Source: Serripes groenlandicus (lineage: Eukaryota; Mollusca; Bivalvia; Cardiida; Cardiidae). From it: 64,000 nt of DNA. The position numbers and the translations under genes are program-made. Under the pieces are notes generated by a model that had not been told where the DNA came from, ran no database searches, and was given only the letters and a program-made list of their open reading frames with translations. The stretch spans positions 63,855,573 to 63,919,572 of the forward strand of contig JASEVX010000007.1 of the NCBI GenBank assembly GCA_031761405.1, in the 5' to 3' direction. Positions 27,501 to 42,966 of this stretch are shown in pieces. The number at the start of each line of letters is the position of its first letter. Position 1 is the stretch's first letter.

Positions 27501-30500
27501 ATTGATGAAAATGAATCTTCTGATGTAGTATTATGAAGATTGGATGGCCCGTAGAGAGTTTGCAATGTGCATGTTATATAAACTATGATGATGTAAAAAT
27601 ATAATATTAGCTCAAGGTGTCTTAAGTTTAGTATTCCCTATGGTGGTTAAGCATTACCAGTATATTTGTTATCTAACACTAAAACCATCAAATGTATATG
27701 ACATTTTGTTTGTTGCATTAAAAGGAACGCGTCCATGTATATATTTGTAAATTAGTTTATATTTATTTTCACGATTTAAACTAATAAAACTATGTTTAAA
27801 GACGAAACTTTAATAACATATTTATCTGACTTTTTATGCGATACATGTCATGCTTAATTGATAGTTGAATATAAACAATTTAAAATAAATCATCTTGAGG
27901 CCGATACTTAAAGTAGAATTGCGATTGCTTAAGCGGAGTTGAGGAAAAGCAAGATGGCCGTAATGGCAAAATATTGTTTATCGGAGTATGTGCCCCGCAA
28001 GACAAGATCAGAATTTACAGAACGTTAAACCATTTTGATCAACACAATTTAGGGCTTTTCCATTAAAGTACAAATATTCAGTAAGTTCACCTCTAGGTGT
28101 AATGCTTTTTAGCAATTCAAAAATATTTCAGCACTTTCAGATAATAATGCCTTAAAATGTTACACCATCAACAAAATAGTGAAACCCTTGCAGCAATGTT
28201 TTTCGACAAATCAAAATTACTTAACCCTTTCCCACATACAACACATTTGCATTTGCAGCACACGACATTAAGCAAATCTAAAAATCGAGAGTGGTTAAAT
28301 GCTTAAAATGGAGCTGACTAAGTCGCCTTTTGAGAATGTTTGGTCGTGTGTAGTTGCGTGCACACTTGCTGTATATATAGTATAGAGGCATTTAGGTGTC
28401 TTATTGCTGTCGAAAACTTTGCAAAATATCGAGAATACTCTCCTGTATATAGAACTACAGCAGTGTACAGTATCTTAAGTTTCACGAAGTTGGTTAAATT
28501 GCTTAATGCTTACAGCTTTTTCAAAATACTATTGTAGGACATCTGAAGCAATTTGACTGTAGCAGGCAACATCCGCATGAAACATATTAAACTCTTAAAT
28601 AAAGGTTGCATGCCCCTTATTAAATGATCTAATGTATTTATGTTTTGTTTACAAATCAAATTTTGCCTTTGACAAAACGTTTATAACGGAATTTCGTTTG
28701 CCAATATAAGTTTTGACTTTAAAGCGAAAAACGAGAGATCCCAAAGAAATAGGTTTATAATTCATACGAAAAATAATAAAATTCATATCCAGTGGAAATC
28801 TTAGTACGGTCTTTAAGATGTTAACTTCGTTTTTTAAATGTTATATCAACAATATACTTATACACTGTCATATCCTACGTATAATGATAAATTGATTAAC
28901 ATGTTAAGTCATCGGAAGATAAATTGCTTAACATGTTAAGTCATCGAATGATAAAGAAGCAATGCATGTGACATTATTTTTGAAATACCTTTCTTTGAAA
29001 GATTAATACTTGAACAACTGTGAAAAAGAATCTCTTTGAATATTGACATCAGAATGATGCTTTTTTAACTACCCATTTTGAACATTACTAGTGGAAATCT
29101 TGTAGTTTTTACATGCCCCCAATATCCTAAAACAATCTTGTTTGCATACACCGTACAGTATGCTTAAAACACCAAAATAAGCTTATTGTTTGTTACGAGA
29201 CTAAATTCTGATTTAAATGGACAAGTGTTCACGTTTACTTCCAATGTGTACAAACTTTGTACCAGAAAACAACACGAAAATATCTGTCTTATAGACCCCC
29301 TGTTATGTTTTCTTTTCTAGCTAATAATCCTGGCACAGAGAAAGCCTGTGTTGCCATATGTGTTTATTGGCCATGGACATATTTCATTCACATTGACACG
29401 TAAATGCAGTGTTTCAGTACATCGCAAGGTAAAGGAGAATGCCTTGTAGGAGCTAGTAGTTCAAGGGTTTAAACCGTAGGTGAAAATAATACATTCAGAT
29501 ATTGTCTAGCCGTTACCTGATTCAGTTTATTGATTCTTTTAAAATAGAAAATGTTGTGTGGCCTTCGTGTAAGTGAAAGAAGTCAATAAGAACACGTCGG
29601 GTGAACTAACCGCCGTAATATAACTGAAATATCGTTAAAGACGGCGTTAAAAATCACATTTTTTCTGTTTTTCTATGTGTACTTTTTCTGTTATGAGAAA
29701 ACGGCCCTAGTTTAGAATGTTTTCATCGCATAGCAGTCAGTCTATAATGTTTGCTCTTTTGTCATGAAAGAAGCAGGGTGTATTCTCCTAAATATATACC
29801 AATCAAAGACTTACCTGGAGTTTTGTATATTTTGTAACGGTATGTAAGGCTGAAATTGAAAAGTAACGTGGCAATCAATTTGTCAAAATCGGTCGAAGGA
29901 TGTTCAATGTAGAGTGGTCACAAAGTTGTTGATACGGAAAATTAGTCAAAGTCTAATTTTGACCTTGAACTTTAACCTATGACATAAATAGGCTTCTAGA
30001 CCATTCCATATACTAACTGTATACCAAGTTTGATTAAGATCGATCGAAGGATGTTCAGTGCAGGGTGGTCACAAGGTTGTTGATTTGTGAAAAGAGTCAA
30101 AGTCCAATTTTGACCATGACCTTTATCCTATGGCCTTAAAAATAAATAGGCTTCTAGACCTTGCCATATACTAACTGTAAACCAAGTTTGATTAAGATCG
30201 ATCGAAGGATGTTCAGTGTAGAGAGTGGTCACAAGGTTGTTGATATGGAAAAATAGTCAAAGTCCAATTTTGACCATGACCTTAAACCTATGGCCTTGAA
30301 AATAAATAGGCTTCTAGACCTTGCCATATACTAACTGTATACCAAGTTTGGTTAAGATCGATCGAAGGTTGTTATTGACGGACGCTCGTCCGAACGAACG
30401 AACAAACAAACGGACAGTCCCGTTACTATATCCCCTCTCAAACTTCGTTAGCCGAGTGGATAATTAGCATTGGCCTTTACCAATGTACACACTTATTTTA

Positions 30501-33500
30501 AGAAACAAATCAGAATCTCAGATACATACCTTGTATTTAATCTATGTTCTTTGATGCTTTCTTGTGGCATCCAGTTACGTGGCTCCAGTGTAGGAATTTC
30601 ATTTGGCGCTTTTTGAATTATCGTGGCCATTGGTATTAAATCATACCCCTTGTAGCTTTTCACGGATACGTTTACTATACTTGTTTCCTAAACAAAAAGA
30701 ATACACGAAAACAATTACCATGAATGTTAAATTTATTTCTAATATAAATCAACATTTGTGGGCTCGGTCGAAATGCCACCTTAGCCGATAGCTCAGTCGG
30801 TATTTACGAGGATTATAAACACAGGGGTCGTGAGTTCGAACCCCTGTTGATTATTTTCGATGACTAACACAAGCTAAATTATGACTTGCGTAATTTTTCG
30901 TCGACCAATAGGTTGAAAGGTATATGTTGGAATGTAGCTAGATACATTGGGAGAATAAATGTGCGAGAAAGTCAAGAAACACATGTTATATAAACTGGCC
31001 ACCATGAGATACCTATACAAAAGTTAAAACAGTTTTTGATTTCAATCAAATCAGCAATCAATATATCGGCCAAATGATTCGCACATTGATAACGTATAGA
31101 AGTATTTTCGGGAATGATACACAATTGCTAAACTAAGGATAACAATATAGAACCAGTGTTTATCCCATACAACTTACTTATTTATTATACACCTTCACCT
31201 TCTATTTTTATTAAAACAGTCTGATGTCCAAATAAACTTTTTTATCTTGCAATGAGCAGATTATGGGATATATAAAACTGGTATATTAAACTTTTTGTTT
31301 ACATGTCTTCTAATTTTTAGAAATGACGTAATCGCCGTAACTACTTTTCTAAAATATAAATATTTTGATAGTTTAGCAGTCAAAGCAATGCACAAACACA
31401 AATAAAAAAGCAGAAATTAAGTTATTATTGTTTAATTACATTTCAACATAATTTAACAATGCAAATACAAATCGAAAAGAATATCGATATATAAATCACA
31501 CGGCATTTGCATGTTAAGTCTTACTTATGAATAGTCTTTCTTCGTTGAAACTGTAGCATACATATAACTGTTTATTCACACATAATCAGTTCATAGGTAA
31601 CCTTGTTTTAATACAATCTAAAGCGAGTTATGTCCTATAATGAGAAGCATATCTATGTTTCCACAAGTAGATTTACCCTAAAATGCATCCACGATGAACG
31701 ACAAATGTTGAAGTTCTATCGTCAGTCTGCTTTCTACTACGAAAAGGGTTCACAAGCAATGGATTTCCTCTTTCATACAGCAGTTCCGACAGAATTTCAT
31801 TATGCATTACATCTAGTTATCCAGAAAATGTTTCTTCTTGTAATTTAACTTTATCATTTACGTACATAATGTTTATGATTATTCTTAAATCTAAAAGTTT
31901 CCGAAGCGTGTCTTCGACATGTCTACCCAAACAGTGACGTTATCATTTTCCAAAAATGAATATTTCCAATCTTAACGTCGACTAAGCATCACAAATGTCT
32001 TGAATATAGCCTTCTGTATTTAAACGTTGAGTGCTACTTGAACTTTAATAGCCTGAATTTAATTAAAACAACGACTTTCATATCAAACAAAACTATGCCT
32101 TTTCAAAATAGGGCGGTTGACATACATGTTGACCTATCGTGTGTACTGAAGCGACGGCCAATCTGCAATGTTTACACTTCTACTAAATATATGTTTGGGT
32201 TAATATTGCCGTGTATAGGTATTTTGTCCCACAAGATATATAAATTAAGTAGCAAAAAATCGAGAAATATGGAATAAAAGTCGAAAGTCTTTAGCTTCCG
32301 TTTGTCGTGTGTACACTATGTAATTCGGCGCGTGACGTCATTCTATTTTGCGAAGAATCATTTATGAATGGGCTGCGGTAATTGTGTATGTTATTTTTTA
32401 AAACTATATAAAAATGAATGTACCTGAAAACATAATTTAGCTTGCAAGATAAATAGAATATTACGTCCTTGACTTTCAATATGAACCTTATCTGACTCGG
32501 CTGTGAGAAGTGATAATTGTATAGTGTTTATAAATAAATAAATTGGGCATTTGGTGTTATAATGGTAGGTAATAAGTATGTAACGTGACTGAAATACGTG
32601 TATAGCATGCATACAAATGTACGTTTCTACTTCTAACTTGACCAGAAACCGCACACAAATACCAGAAAATTGAAATGGGTCTAATATAGTAAAATCATAG
32701 ACGACATAGAACCTTGTGTTTTATGTTTGTGTTTACATGCTCTTTGAATGTATTGACGTCATGACTTTATTGTAGGACTGCTGGTATCAGTCTACGTAAC
32801 ATGATTTTTGTAAATCCCCTTTTTAGATGACCTGAGCCAAAGGCTCAGGGTGATCTTTCCTGATAACTCTCTGTCCGTCGTCCGTCGACTGACGTTAACC
32901 TTTTCAACCAAACTTCACAGGAATGTTCCTTTGAAGGATCTCTTTTAAATTGTTCAAAGATTTAAATTCCATCGAGAACTTTGGTTGCTGCGGCATCAGA
33001 AAGGGGGTAAATCGTCCAAAACTTTAAAAATCTTCTTGTCCAAAAGTACCGCCCCGATTTGAAAATTATTTTCCGATCCGTTGAAAAACCTAACCGCCAG
33101 GGGGCTGAGCTAGTTTTCCTTAAATGTGCATTGTAAAATCTTTAAAAATCTTCTTGGCCAAAAAAGTACCAGCCCGATTTAAAGATAAGTTGGCACACAT
33201 GTTCCTTAGGGGACCTTCTACCAAGGTTGTTCAAATTAATCTAATCCGTTGAAAAGCATGGCCGCCAGGATCGGGGCTTGATTTCCTTATATGTGCATTG
33301 TAAAAACTTTAAAAATCTTCTTGTCCAAAAGTACCTACCCGATTAAAAAAATTGCCCCATTAAAACAAAATGGCACAAATGTTCCTTGGGTGACGCTCTA
33401 CCAAGATTGTTGAAATTATTCCGATCTGATAAAAAACATGGCCGCCAGGGGGCGGGGCTTGTTTTCCTTATATGTAATATAATGAAAACTTCTTGAAAAC

Positions 33501-36500
33501 CAATTGCTTGTTTAAATATCCACATACTTAATAAACGTGCAAAAGTCCTATTACACTGCTACACATATCCATTCTAGTGCATTTTCCACGATTTAATGAT
33601 AAGTACAACTTACCGACCAATCAGGAATGATCACACTAGGAATATTCACATTATGAATTGCGTTGCTGTGTTGGTTGTTATAAGTCTTGTCCACTTCACA
33701 GGTTGGACTTCTGGCGTTTGTCCTGTTAATACCAATAAGATTGTTCGATATTTGTTTATTGTATGACATTGTGTTTATTTTCTGTTCGTAATAATAGACG
33801 ACAGCAATACGAATTCCAAACAAATTATGATCATGCAAAACACATGACGTGAACATTATCATCGTCTAGTCAATTACTTTTAAAATCAATTTTATTTATA
33901 TGCTATTTAATTTTTGTTTTCAATCATTTTACGTTTTCATTTTGAGCAATTTCTACATTTGCACTATGTTTTCAAAAGCCGTCGGAGAGCGCCTGTATGT
34001 GTGGAAAGGGTAAAATAAGAAAGAAACAAAAAGTTATTTACATGTATAACATTTACTATTAGGTAACAGTTTAAAATCAAATATTCAACACTTGTAATGG
34101 CTATGGAAGAGTAGAAGACAACTTCTTGAATAATTATAGAGAAGGAGAAATATCTCATATTAGAAAAGATTCTTCTTTCATAAAAAAAACATTCTATGGA
34201 CAGAGAGTATATAAGAGAGGCTTTCCATTTTTTTTCTTCGAACATTGTTTGAAAAAGAGAATATGCTCGTAATGATTAACTTCTTCACTTCCAAAAATAT
34301 TTTCTTTTCAGGAATTGCATAATACCTTCATTTGGCATGCTATTAAATGTTTGTGCCCCTACTCTATGTACAAGCTATTAGTGCTTAACCCTGTCCCACA
34401 TGCAGATGATTTTTACAAAATTGGAAAATGCAAGTAATTTCTCTTTTTTCATGTTATCTATTATATACAATAATACGATGACCATTGGTGGATTATTTTC
34501 AGGTATTTGTTGAGTTGTTTTCAAAGAAGTGGTCAGGTTGGTGCATTTTTTGTTCGTACTTTGCTAGAGTGCAATTTCCAATGCGATAGATAATATGCCT
34601 TTCCATGACTGTTTTTTTAGGAAAACTTGCATTTTAAAAAAAATAGTTCAAGTAAACAGTTAACCAGTTCTTTTTCAATATTCTGTAAATATCGGTTATA
34701 AAGCCTTCTTGTTATTTGCAGTCTCTTGTTAGAAACATATTAAGTTGATATAGGAATAACTGTTCAGTGATATTTTGAGTTGACATTTTACATAATCTTT
34801 GTAGAAAAGCTAATTTTAGTTTGTGAATTTCAGATTCAACGCTAAACTAGTGTTATATACTTAAAATCAACCCTGTTCGTGTTCTCATGGGTAAGTATTG
34901 GGATTTATGTTGGCATTCATGGTCACAATTCACATTTATATAGTACAGATGGCATTGATAACCCGTCACACTAGGTTCCACTCTTCCAATGGTGTTTAAT
35001 GAGAACAAAGCATGCATTGCCGACCGCCATTTTCTAACACGAGTGTTTATTTTGCTTAGAATATGCAGTCGTTCGTTTAATTTATACCAACGTGCGTCAC
35101 TGTATTACACCTATCTATAGAAGAATTACCGAGTGTTGCTGACGTTCTTTACTACCAAATAAAATGAGTTAACACTTGTCGGTGTTAAAGTTATATACAC
35201 AGTCGTTTGAACAGGCATTAACGACAGTCAGTTGGTGTTCTAGATGTGTTAGGTTCGGACAGAGTAGTACAAGATCGTCTGCTAGTGTTGGATTGCCGCA
35301 GTCAATTGTTCCAACAGTTATACCGTAATGTGATTCTAGTTCTTGAAATTGGTTGTTGATATAGAGTAAGTAATTCCAAGTGGACATAACCTATCTTTGA
35401 CTTACATGATTTCATTTAATATCGATCGTCTGCTAGTGTTTGATTGCCGCAGTTGTTTCCAAAGTCGTATGTTGTCGAGTTAATTTATACATGTACTACT
35501 TAAATTATTGAAGTTGATGAGCTAGTTAACAACTGCGAGGCATATAAGAAAATCGCGAGCCAAGTAAACAGAATAATAAATTACAATTTCCAAAGACGTA
35601 GTGAATATTCGCAATTGGAGACAACCAGACAGGCATAATTAATCAGATTAGATCACCCTGAGCCTTCCGCTCATGTGATTTGAAAGATAACCCTACCCTG
35701 TAGCACGTGATCACATCATGGACAGTGTCTTTGTAGTGAAAGTGTGTTTTTAACTTTGTATGCTAAACTTCAAAACATTGTGCAAAATAGAGAAATTGCT
35801 AATCAAAAGCCATTTCTTTTGCCTCAATGTTTTCTACACTTGTCTGCTGCAGAAGCGTCTACATATGGGAAAGGGTTTAAATTATTATTTATTCTAATAA
35901 CCAAATGTTGAGCCTGCTTGTCTAGTTGAAAATATATATTTATAGAATGCAACAATACACGCTGGTCACGCGATTATCATATTTATCTTAGACTGCCGAG
36001 GTGTTCCGAATGCCATAAACCGGAAATTATAAAGTATTAAGGACCAGTAGGTGTTTATAATATCATCGCAATTACGAGAATTAATAAAACAAATACTTGA
36101 AATATTGGAAATAAATATTCTTTTTAAACGAACTATAATTTAGTCTTTTTACAATCAATTGTAACTGTATCTTGACCAAGGCATTTACATTTAGTTTACC
36201 GTAATAATAACTTTCGTGGTCAACTATGATACAAAGTTCAAAGTAACATCATAAAGCCCGGTTCATGATCGCACCGCGCAATCAATACTTTTTTTCTAAA
36301 TAGTGAGAACAATATTTCCAAAATACAAAATATTAAGAAATATTATTTAAACTTCTTTCACCAGTTGACTTATACTATCGTATATTATATATAGGTTTGC
36401 CTTCTAGGCGCATGCATGGTATATTCATATGATCATATCCTCTATTATCTGTTGACAATATGATATTTTGTGTTGCATCTTAAGAGTATCATTTTCACGA

Positions 36501-39500
36501 TTAAAACGTGGGCTTTACAATTTAAGAAAAAAAGCGTCGAGTTAAGCCACTGTGGGTCACCCATCACTACCTGCGATGTATGTTGCTTAACTTTGTGAGA
36601 GAGAAAAACCAGCTCTACAATCGTCGCTTTAAAAGCAGGCATCTACAGCAAGGCTGTAGAAGTTTATTTGTACCAATACCGCGTTCCCGTTAAATTTCTA
36701 TTGTTTATAAATGATAAAAGTGGCAGTTATAAAATGGATAATCTAACGTTAAACGACCTTCATCAACTAACACTGTACCTGCCTTTGTTCATTGATGAAA
36801 AACCGATATTTTCAATGGACGATGGTAGCTTACATCTGTTATAAGATAAATATTAACCAATTTGCAATGGAACGTGAATACTTCTTTATTTTGACATATT
36901 CAACATTAAGGGTCATAAAAAACAAGTATTTTAAATCTTCTTTCGAATTGTTTAAATGTTAAAATGTTCGCGCTTAATTTCAGCTAAAAATAGTTATTTA
37001 CAAAATGGGCAAGCTAGATTTATTAATGAAGCTTGAAATAGCAGGAGTGATCTTATTTCAATACCACCTATTTGAATCATAATCACAGCAAAACTTTATC
37101 GTGTGATAATTTAATTCAATTCATCCTGTATTGACAATTATCGACAAAATTTGTCTATGGCCATTTTACAAAATGAAAAGAAAATACATATACAACTATA
37201 CAATATGTCAGATAAATAATATTTGGTATATCAAATTAAAACGGTACACAGTAAGAATAGGTAAGGGAACAGCAGCAAGCTTTATTACGTCATCGCGAAT
37301 AGAATAACCTTCCGAAATATATATACATATATTTATTAATAATTTCTGTTTTTAACTTGATAGTAATTTATTAAATTTACAAATATTGGGCCATTACATA
37401 TAACCAAGATGATTTTTCTGACAACTGAATATAGTGCCGACGTGCCTAATACAGTTTTTTAGAATTACTTAAAAGTTCGATGCTAGACATTTACCTTTTT
37501 TGTCTAGTCAAAAATTCGACGAAACAAGCCCAACTTGCTAGTGGAAAGAATTAAAGTCTTCTTTCATTTTCCGATTTTTTTTTTTTTTGAAAACCCTTTG
37601 CCTTTTGGGCGCTTTAACGTCCGAAAATTGGAACCATGAAAATTACGGATACTCAATGTTTATTCAAGAAATGCCTATCACAATTTTAATTTCCGATCAT
37701 CTCTGACTGAAAAGATTTACAATGGAGGAAATTGTATTCAACAAACCGTTTTTAAAATCCACAGTTATTCCAGAATTCAATCATCTTGTCCCAAAGAAAA
37801 AGTAATAAAAATTAAAACATAGTCCATAAATGACCTACTAAAGTAGTAAGTCACATTACACTGGGAAAAGATCAAAGAAAATGCCGCCCGTTTTCTTTAA
37901 GTTCCCAAACGACACATGTGCTTATGTAATCACTATTCTTTGACAACTAAAGCGGAATGGACTTCCTTAAACTTAGTTTTTGGATCATTCCAAATAATCT
38001 GACGAGTGGAACTTAATTAAATAAGATTAAAAAAATGGGTTTCACTTGTTTCGTTAGAATATAATACTCACGATTTCGTCTCAGTTTCCAATGAGTTTGA
38101 AACTTATACAATTCCAATCATAAACATTTTTATAAGTGTGAGAGGACCACTCATTAACACTAAAATGAACTGGTAGGCTAAGAGCCCTAAATAGTTTTCC
38201 ATAGACTACCCCGAACAGATTTGCACAGAAACAAAACCTGTTTTCCATTAAAGTGGAATGTATACCGATATGGATTAAACTGTACTTGAAAAAAATGGAA
38301 AAAAGGTTTTTGTGATATTGACTCTAAAAAAGAGATACTGAATCAATAAAATACGTACTTTGTGAAATCAACTAAATGGATACAAATTAAAGTTGCTTGG
38401 GTTTTTGAGGAAAATATTACTGTTTTTCATTGTAGCTTTGTCATGCCATATTAAACTGATTACGCTGTGATATTTACCTACCTGTCAATTTACACCACCC
38501 ACCAAGATGAAAAATGTTTTGATATTACTACACATATACATGTCAACTTAATATGCATACATGTAGAGTTGGACACTATTTTAACTAGTGCATGTTGTTA
38601 TCTTAATTGTGGTAGAAGTTGAGAACATGATCATACGGCATTTGAGTTACTCATCTTCAACATCCGTGACATAATCAACAGCAACTGCGTTTTGACAATT
38701 TACACCTTTGCACTCTGCACACATTCTTGAACAGTTAAGCCCGTGCTTCCTGCATGTACATCATGCAGATGAGCAATCTGATTTGCATCCACATCGTATT
38801 ACTTTTAACAATTGTTCTGGGGCTGGCTTTTTGTCTGTGCATATGGCAACTAGTTTGCCTTTTGCGATTTTCCATCCCCATTGTTCGAGGTCGAGACTAT
38901 CATTCGACTTCCAAGTATGCACTTGAAAGTAAACGCGCAAACTAGGAAACTTGGCAGCCGATGATGTCGGTGGTAATTGTTTAGGCGTAACACACTTCAA
39001 TGACATACTTTTACCGATCTAAAACAAACGAGGAAAGAATGTATTTTAAGTATATGTTCACATACATCATGGCCAAGCTTCGCTTTCAAATGCTGGATAT
39101 CCCATAACCTTCTTCTATTTGTGTTTTTCTTTGTTTGTGTTTTAAATATAACTGTTCAGCTATGTAGTTGCACGTAATAACAAAGTAAAACAAGCAAATC
39201 GGTGTCGTCACCTACAACTGATGTATGGTAAGTATTTGCCAATTCAACAGCAGATGTAACTTTAACAGGTGAGCATTATCACTGTCATGCTTTGTTTCAA
39301 TACCGTTTTGAATCAAATACTCACCAATCATATTGATGAATCGCTTTTTGTTTTTTGTATTGGCTAAAAATGTTCTTGTTTCATATCAAGCGTCATATCA
39401 AGTGCAAAATTAATTGTGGCGCCAACTTGACCCATACTACGACGAATGTGCGTTGTATCTTTTGTTGATGGCTGATCAATATAACCATTGAAAACTACAA

Positions 39501-42500
39501 CAAAACTGTCCTTGCCGAAATGGTTCTCGATGAACAATAAGTATTGTAACATAATAAGGATTTCTTTGCAAAAGGGCCCCACCGTCTAAGACATATCTTA
39601 CCTCATCATTTGTTGTTATGGGGTTTGGTGATTCGTGCTTAATGTGCGTCCAAAGCACATCAGTTAGTTGTGGCTTATTTGCTGCACGCATCATTCCATC
39701 GGTGTCGATGGGTGCACAACTCGTATGAAAATGTATCATCAAATTCTTCTGATGGCACCAACCCGCGTGCCGCTGTAACAAGTCTTTGAAAAAGAAGTTG
39801 CCGATTGACATTAATAGTCTGAAAGATAGACTATAAACATTCTTACCCTCCATGAACTGCAATATTTTCTGACCAACTTCTTCTTGCATTGTCAACATTG
39901 ACCGAATCATCGGCTGTTACACCAAAAGCAATACTGAATAAGGTAGCTGTTTCTACAAAAAGTGAACGTTTTGAGAGATATGCTGCTAAGCGTGTCATGT
40001 TATGGTTATCTTTGTGTATACGGGATGTGCTAATGTCTTTATACTGTTAACTGGTATCATTTTCTAAGCCAGTTAACATTTGTACAAGCCGGTGTAGACA
40101 ATATCCAGAGAGCTCTCGGCATATCACACATGCCATGACTACGAGTTAGCCCACCGGAAGTTTAAAACTGTTCATCAATACCTGCTCAATAACAAGATTA
40201 GTGGACATCCCTGCCCATAATCTATCACTTCTACACACAACATGAAGTCACCGAGAGAAGTGATGATACACGTCAAGGTGTTCAAGTGCAAGTGTCGAGA
40301 TAGAGATACACTGATTTGGCGTACAATTTGTGACCTGATGCTGCTAAAAATGGCAACATGTCGAGAACTGCAGATACATATTCCAAAGGTTTTGCTGTGC
40401 GGAATTTGGAAACAGACAACTGAAACTTGCTCAGCTGACTTACCACTTCACAAAACCGTTCATTACTGCCAATGACAAGTAATATCATCAATAAGAGTCG
40501 ACAGCTCTGCAATGTTTTCTGACAATGCAACATCAACAGACAGCGATGCCTGAATCTGCACTAGAATCAAATAACGGGACACGTATATAACGGATACGGA
40601 TAACGGATACGTTCAGTTTCCGTATGCACCATACCTGGTTCTACGTCAGCACCAACGAGGTCAATCATCGGCATAAAAAACAACGGATGAACGTCATGGG
40701 TGTCCTCTACGATGGATCTGCATAAAGCCATTTCAGGAAGGCCTCTTTGGTTGAAGCAACCATGACATTTTCCACAACAGATCAATATTAACTGTTTCAC
40801 GTACAAAACAAAACTTGGGGAGCTCTTTCAAAGAGATTTCAGGCTTGCTATTTGACGATAGCAAACAGTGAGTTATTTTTATTTTTCTAAGCTCTGCAAC
40901 TTCTTTCGCTGATTTTGTTTTTGATGCACTACTTTGCCCTTTAATTTGCCAGGTGTAACGGTAGCAATAATACCCATGCCATGGAAGGTTCCGAAACCGT
41001 CTAATGTTCGGATGTTATGGTCAATATTATCGTCCACGAACTGCAACCACGTACCTTCATCAACACCATCGATTTCAGTACCTTGCTGTGCTGTAGCATT
41101 TAATTCACGTATTGACTTCTTTGTATGAGGCACAAAGTCCGTGCTTAGAAAGTGTATATGTGAGATATCTGGAACCGTATTTTAAGGGGAGCAATAATAG
41201 AACGTGGACGCACACTTTGTATTAGTGACTGTTCGATTGAGGCCATTTTTACATCAACGTCTTTCCCTGTAATAAAGTTTCGCAGAAAAGCCTGCAAAGA
41301 AGGTGCTAAGTAACTTGTATTTTCCTCAATACTAGACAATTGATCAGGGTCTGGATAGGATTTATAATCAATACCGACATATCTGATATCATTTGTAATC
41401 AATTTAGCTGCTAACTGAACGATTCTTATCTTTTCATCGTCAACGTTATCATGTGTTGGTCGACTGTAAAGATATGTTACAAAGCAGAAGCTGAATGTCT
41501 AAATGTAACAACATTTGGCTTACCATTTATCTCTGTAAAACTTATTTGATCATGCATTTTCATGTATTTTTGGCTGTACGGTTCCTCACCGGAATCTTTA
41601 AAACGTTCTGCCATTTTATTTATAAGATCAGATATATTTACAACTGTTCATCATCATTGTTTTGAAGATAATTGATGATCCGTTCAAAAGCAATGTCTGT
41701 AATGGATGAGGAGCGCCTATCTGTCTTACTACCCGTATGACTGGGTGTAAGCTCTCCGGTTAATTGTTTGGGCTTTTCTCTGCATTTTCGAAAACGGACG
41801 CAACACTCTTGATGATAGACAGCATCAACTGCATGGAGGTCACTCACCATGTTAATTCTAGGAAATACCTCGTCAGACCAATAGTATTCCTGTATCACAA
41901 ACTTCAAGAATTTGTTCTTGGAATGTATAAGTCCGAACCACCTGAAACACCTCAGACTGTTTTTCTAGATTACAAGAGAAGACAGGATTTGAGCAAAAGA
42001 GACAAATAAATGTTTCAGATCGAAGGGACCGGACCCTATTGCTTCTTCGGGAATGCTGTCCATTTTTCGTTTTGCTGTAGCCATTGCCCTAACATAAGTA
42101 GCAACATTTCTGTGTCAAGACACACGTGTCTGGAACTTTACTAAGATCTGTCCGACAGAATACACAAGTCTCGCTCATTTTCATCGAAAAGGGGGAAAAT
42201 AAAAAATAAACTTATGAAACGATCAATGAAACAATAATTGTGAAAGGAAATACACGAAGATCTAGATCTAGATTAAATGAATTTGTAAATGAGGAGTAAA
42301 ACCACAAACTTTTTTAAACTTGACAGTTATTTAACTAAACAGTCAAAAAGTGAGCTGACAACATTTTAGAACACCATTCTTATGCAAGTGCTTGTCTCGT
42401 TTGTTCCTTCAGTGACCCTCTTAATAATTAGTTAAGCCATATTGATTGGTTGAAAAAATACCAGGCGGCATCGGAAAAGGGGTAAACCGAATGATATTTC

Positions 42501-42803
42501 CGGAGTAGGAGTCAATTAATTTTCATTAGACCAACAAGAAATGATGATCTTGGAAACATTTCATTGCTGCCTGATGCATCATCTCTATGTCATGGTGGGG
42601 ATTGTTTTAGATACATATTTATATATTCACTTCTGCATCTCTTCTTAAAGGAAAGTAGAAGTAGCAGCAGTACTAGACGAAGTAGTAGTAGAAGAAGTAG
42701 CATTTGTAGTGGTAGTAGTTGTTGTATAGTAGTAGTGCTAGAAGTAGTAGTAATAGTTGCGTAGTACGCCTAGTAGTAGTAGTAGTAGTAGTAGTAGTAC
42801 GCC

Positions 42804-42873
<70 letters not shown>

Positions 42874-42901
42874 TGTAGTATTAGTAGTAGTAGTAGTAGT
42901 G

Positions 42902-42966
<65 letters not shown>

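Larger units (their letters stand above)
27565..29555. other. No gene seen (intron 5)
   Basis: I looked here for a DSL-coding exon in the gene's sense strand and found none with a fitting phase and both splice sites. Confidence 0.45.

Noticed and set aside
29330..29460. Possible DSL exon in intron 5 (minus-strand stretch with three Cys and Y-G-N-T-G-F-L-C)
   Set aside because: Cys spacing does not fit DSL, an in-frame stop follows, and no fitting acceptor or donor was found.
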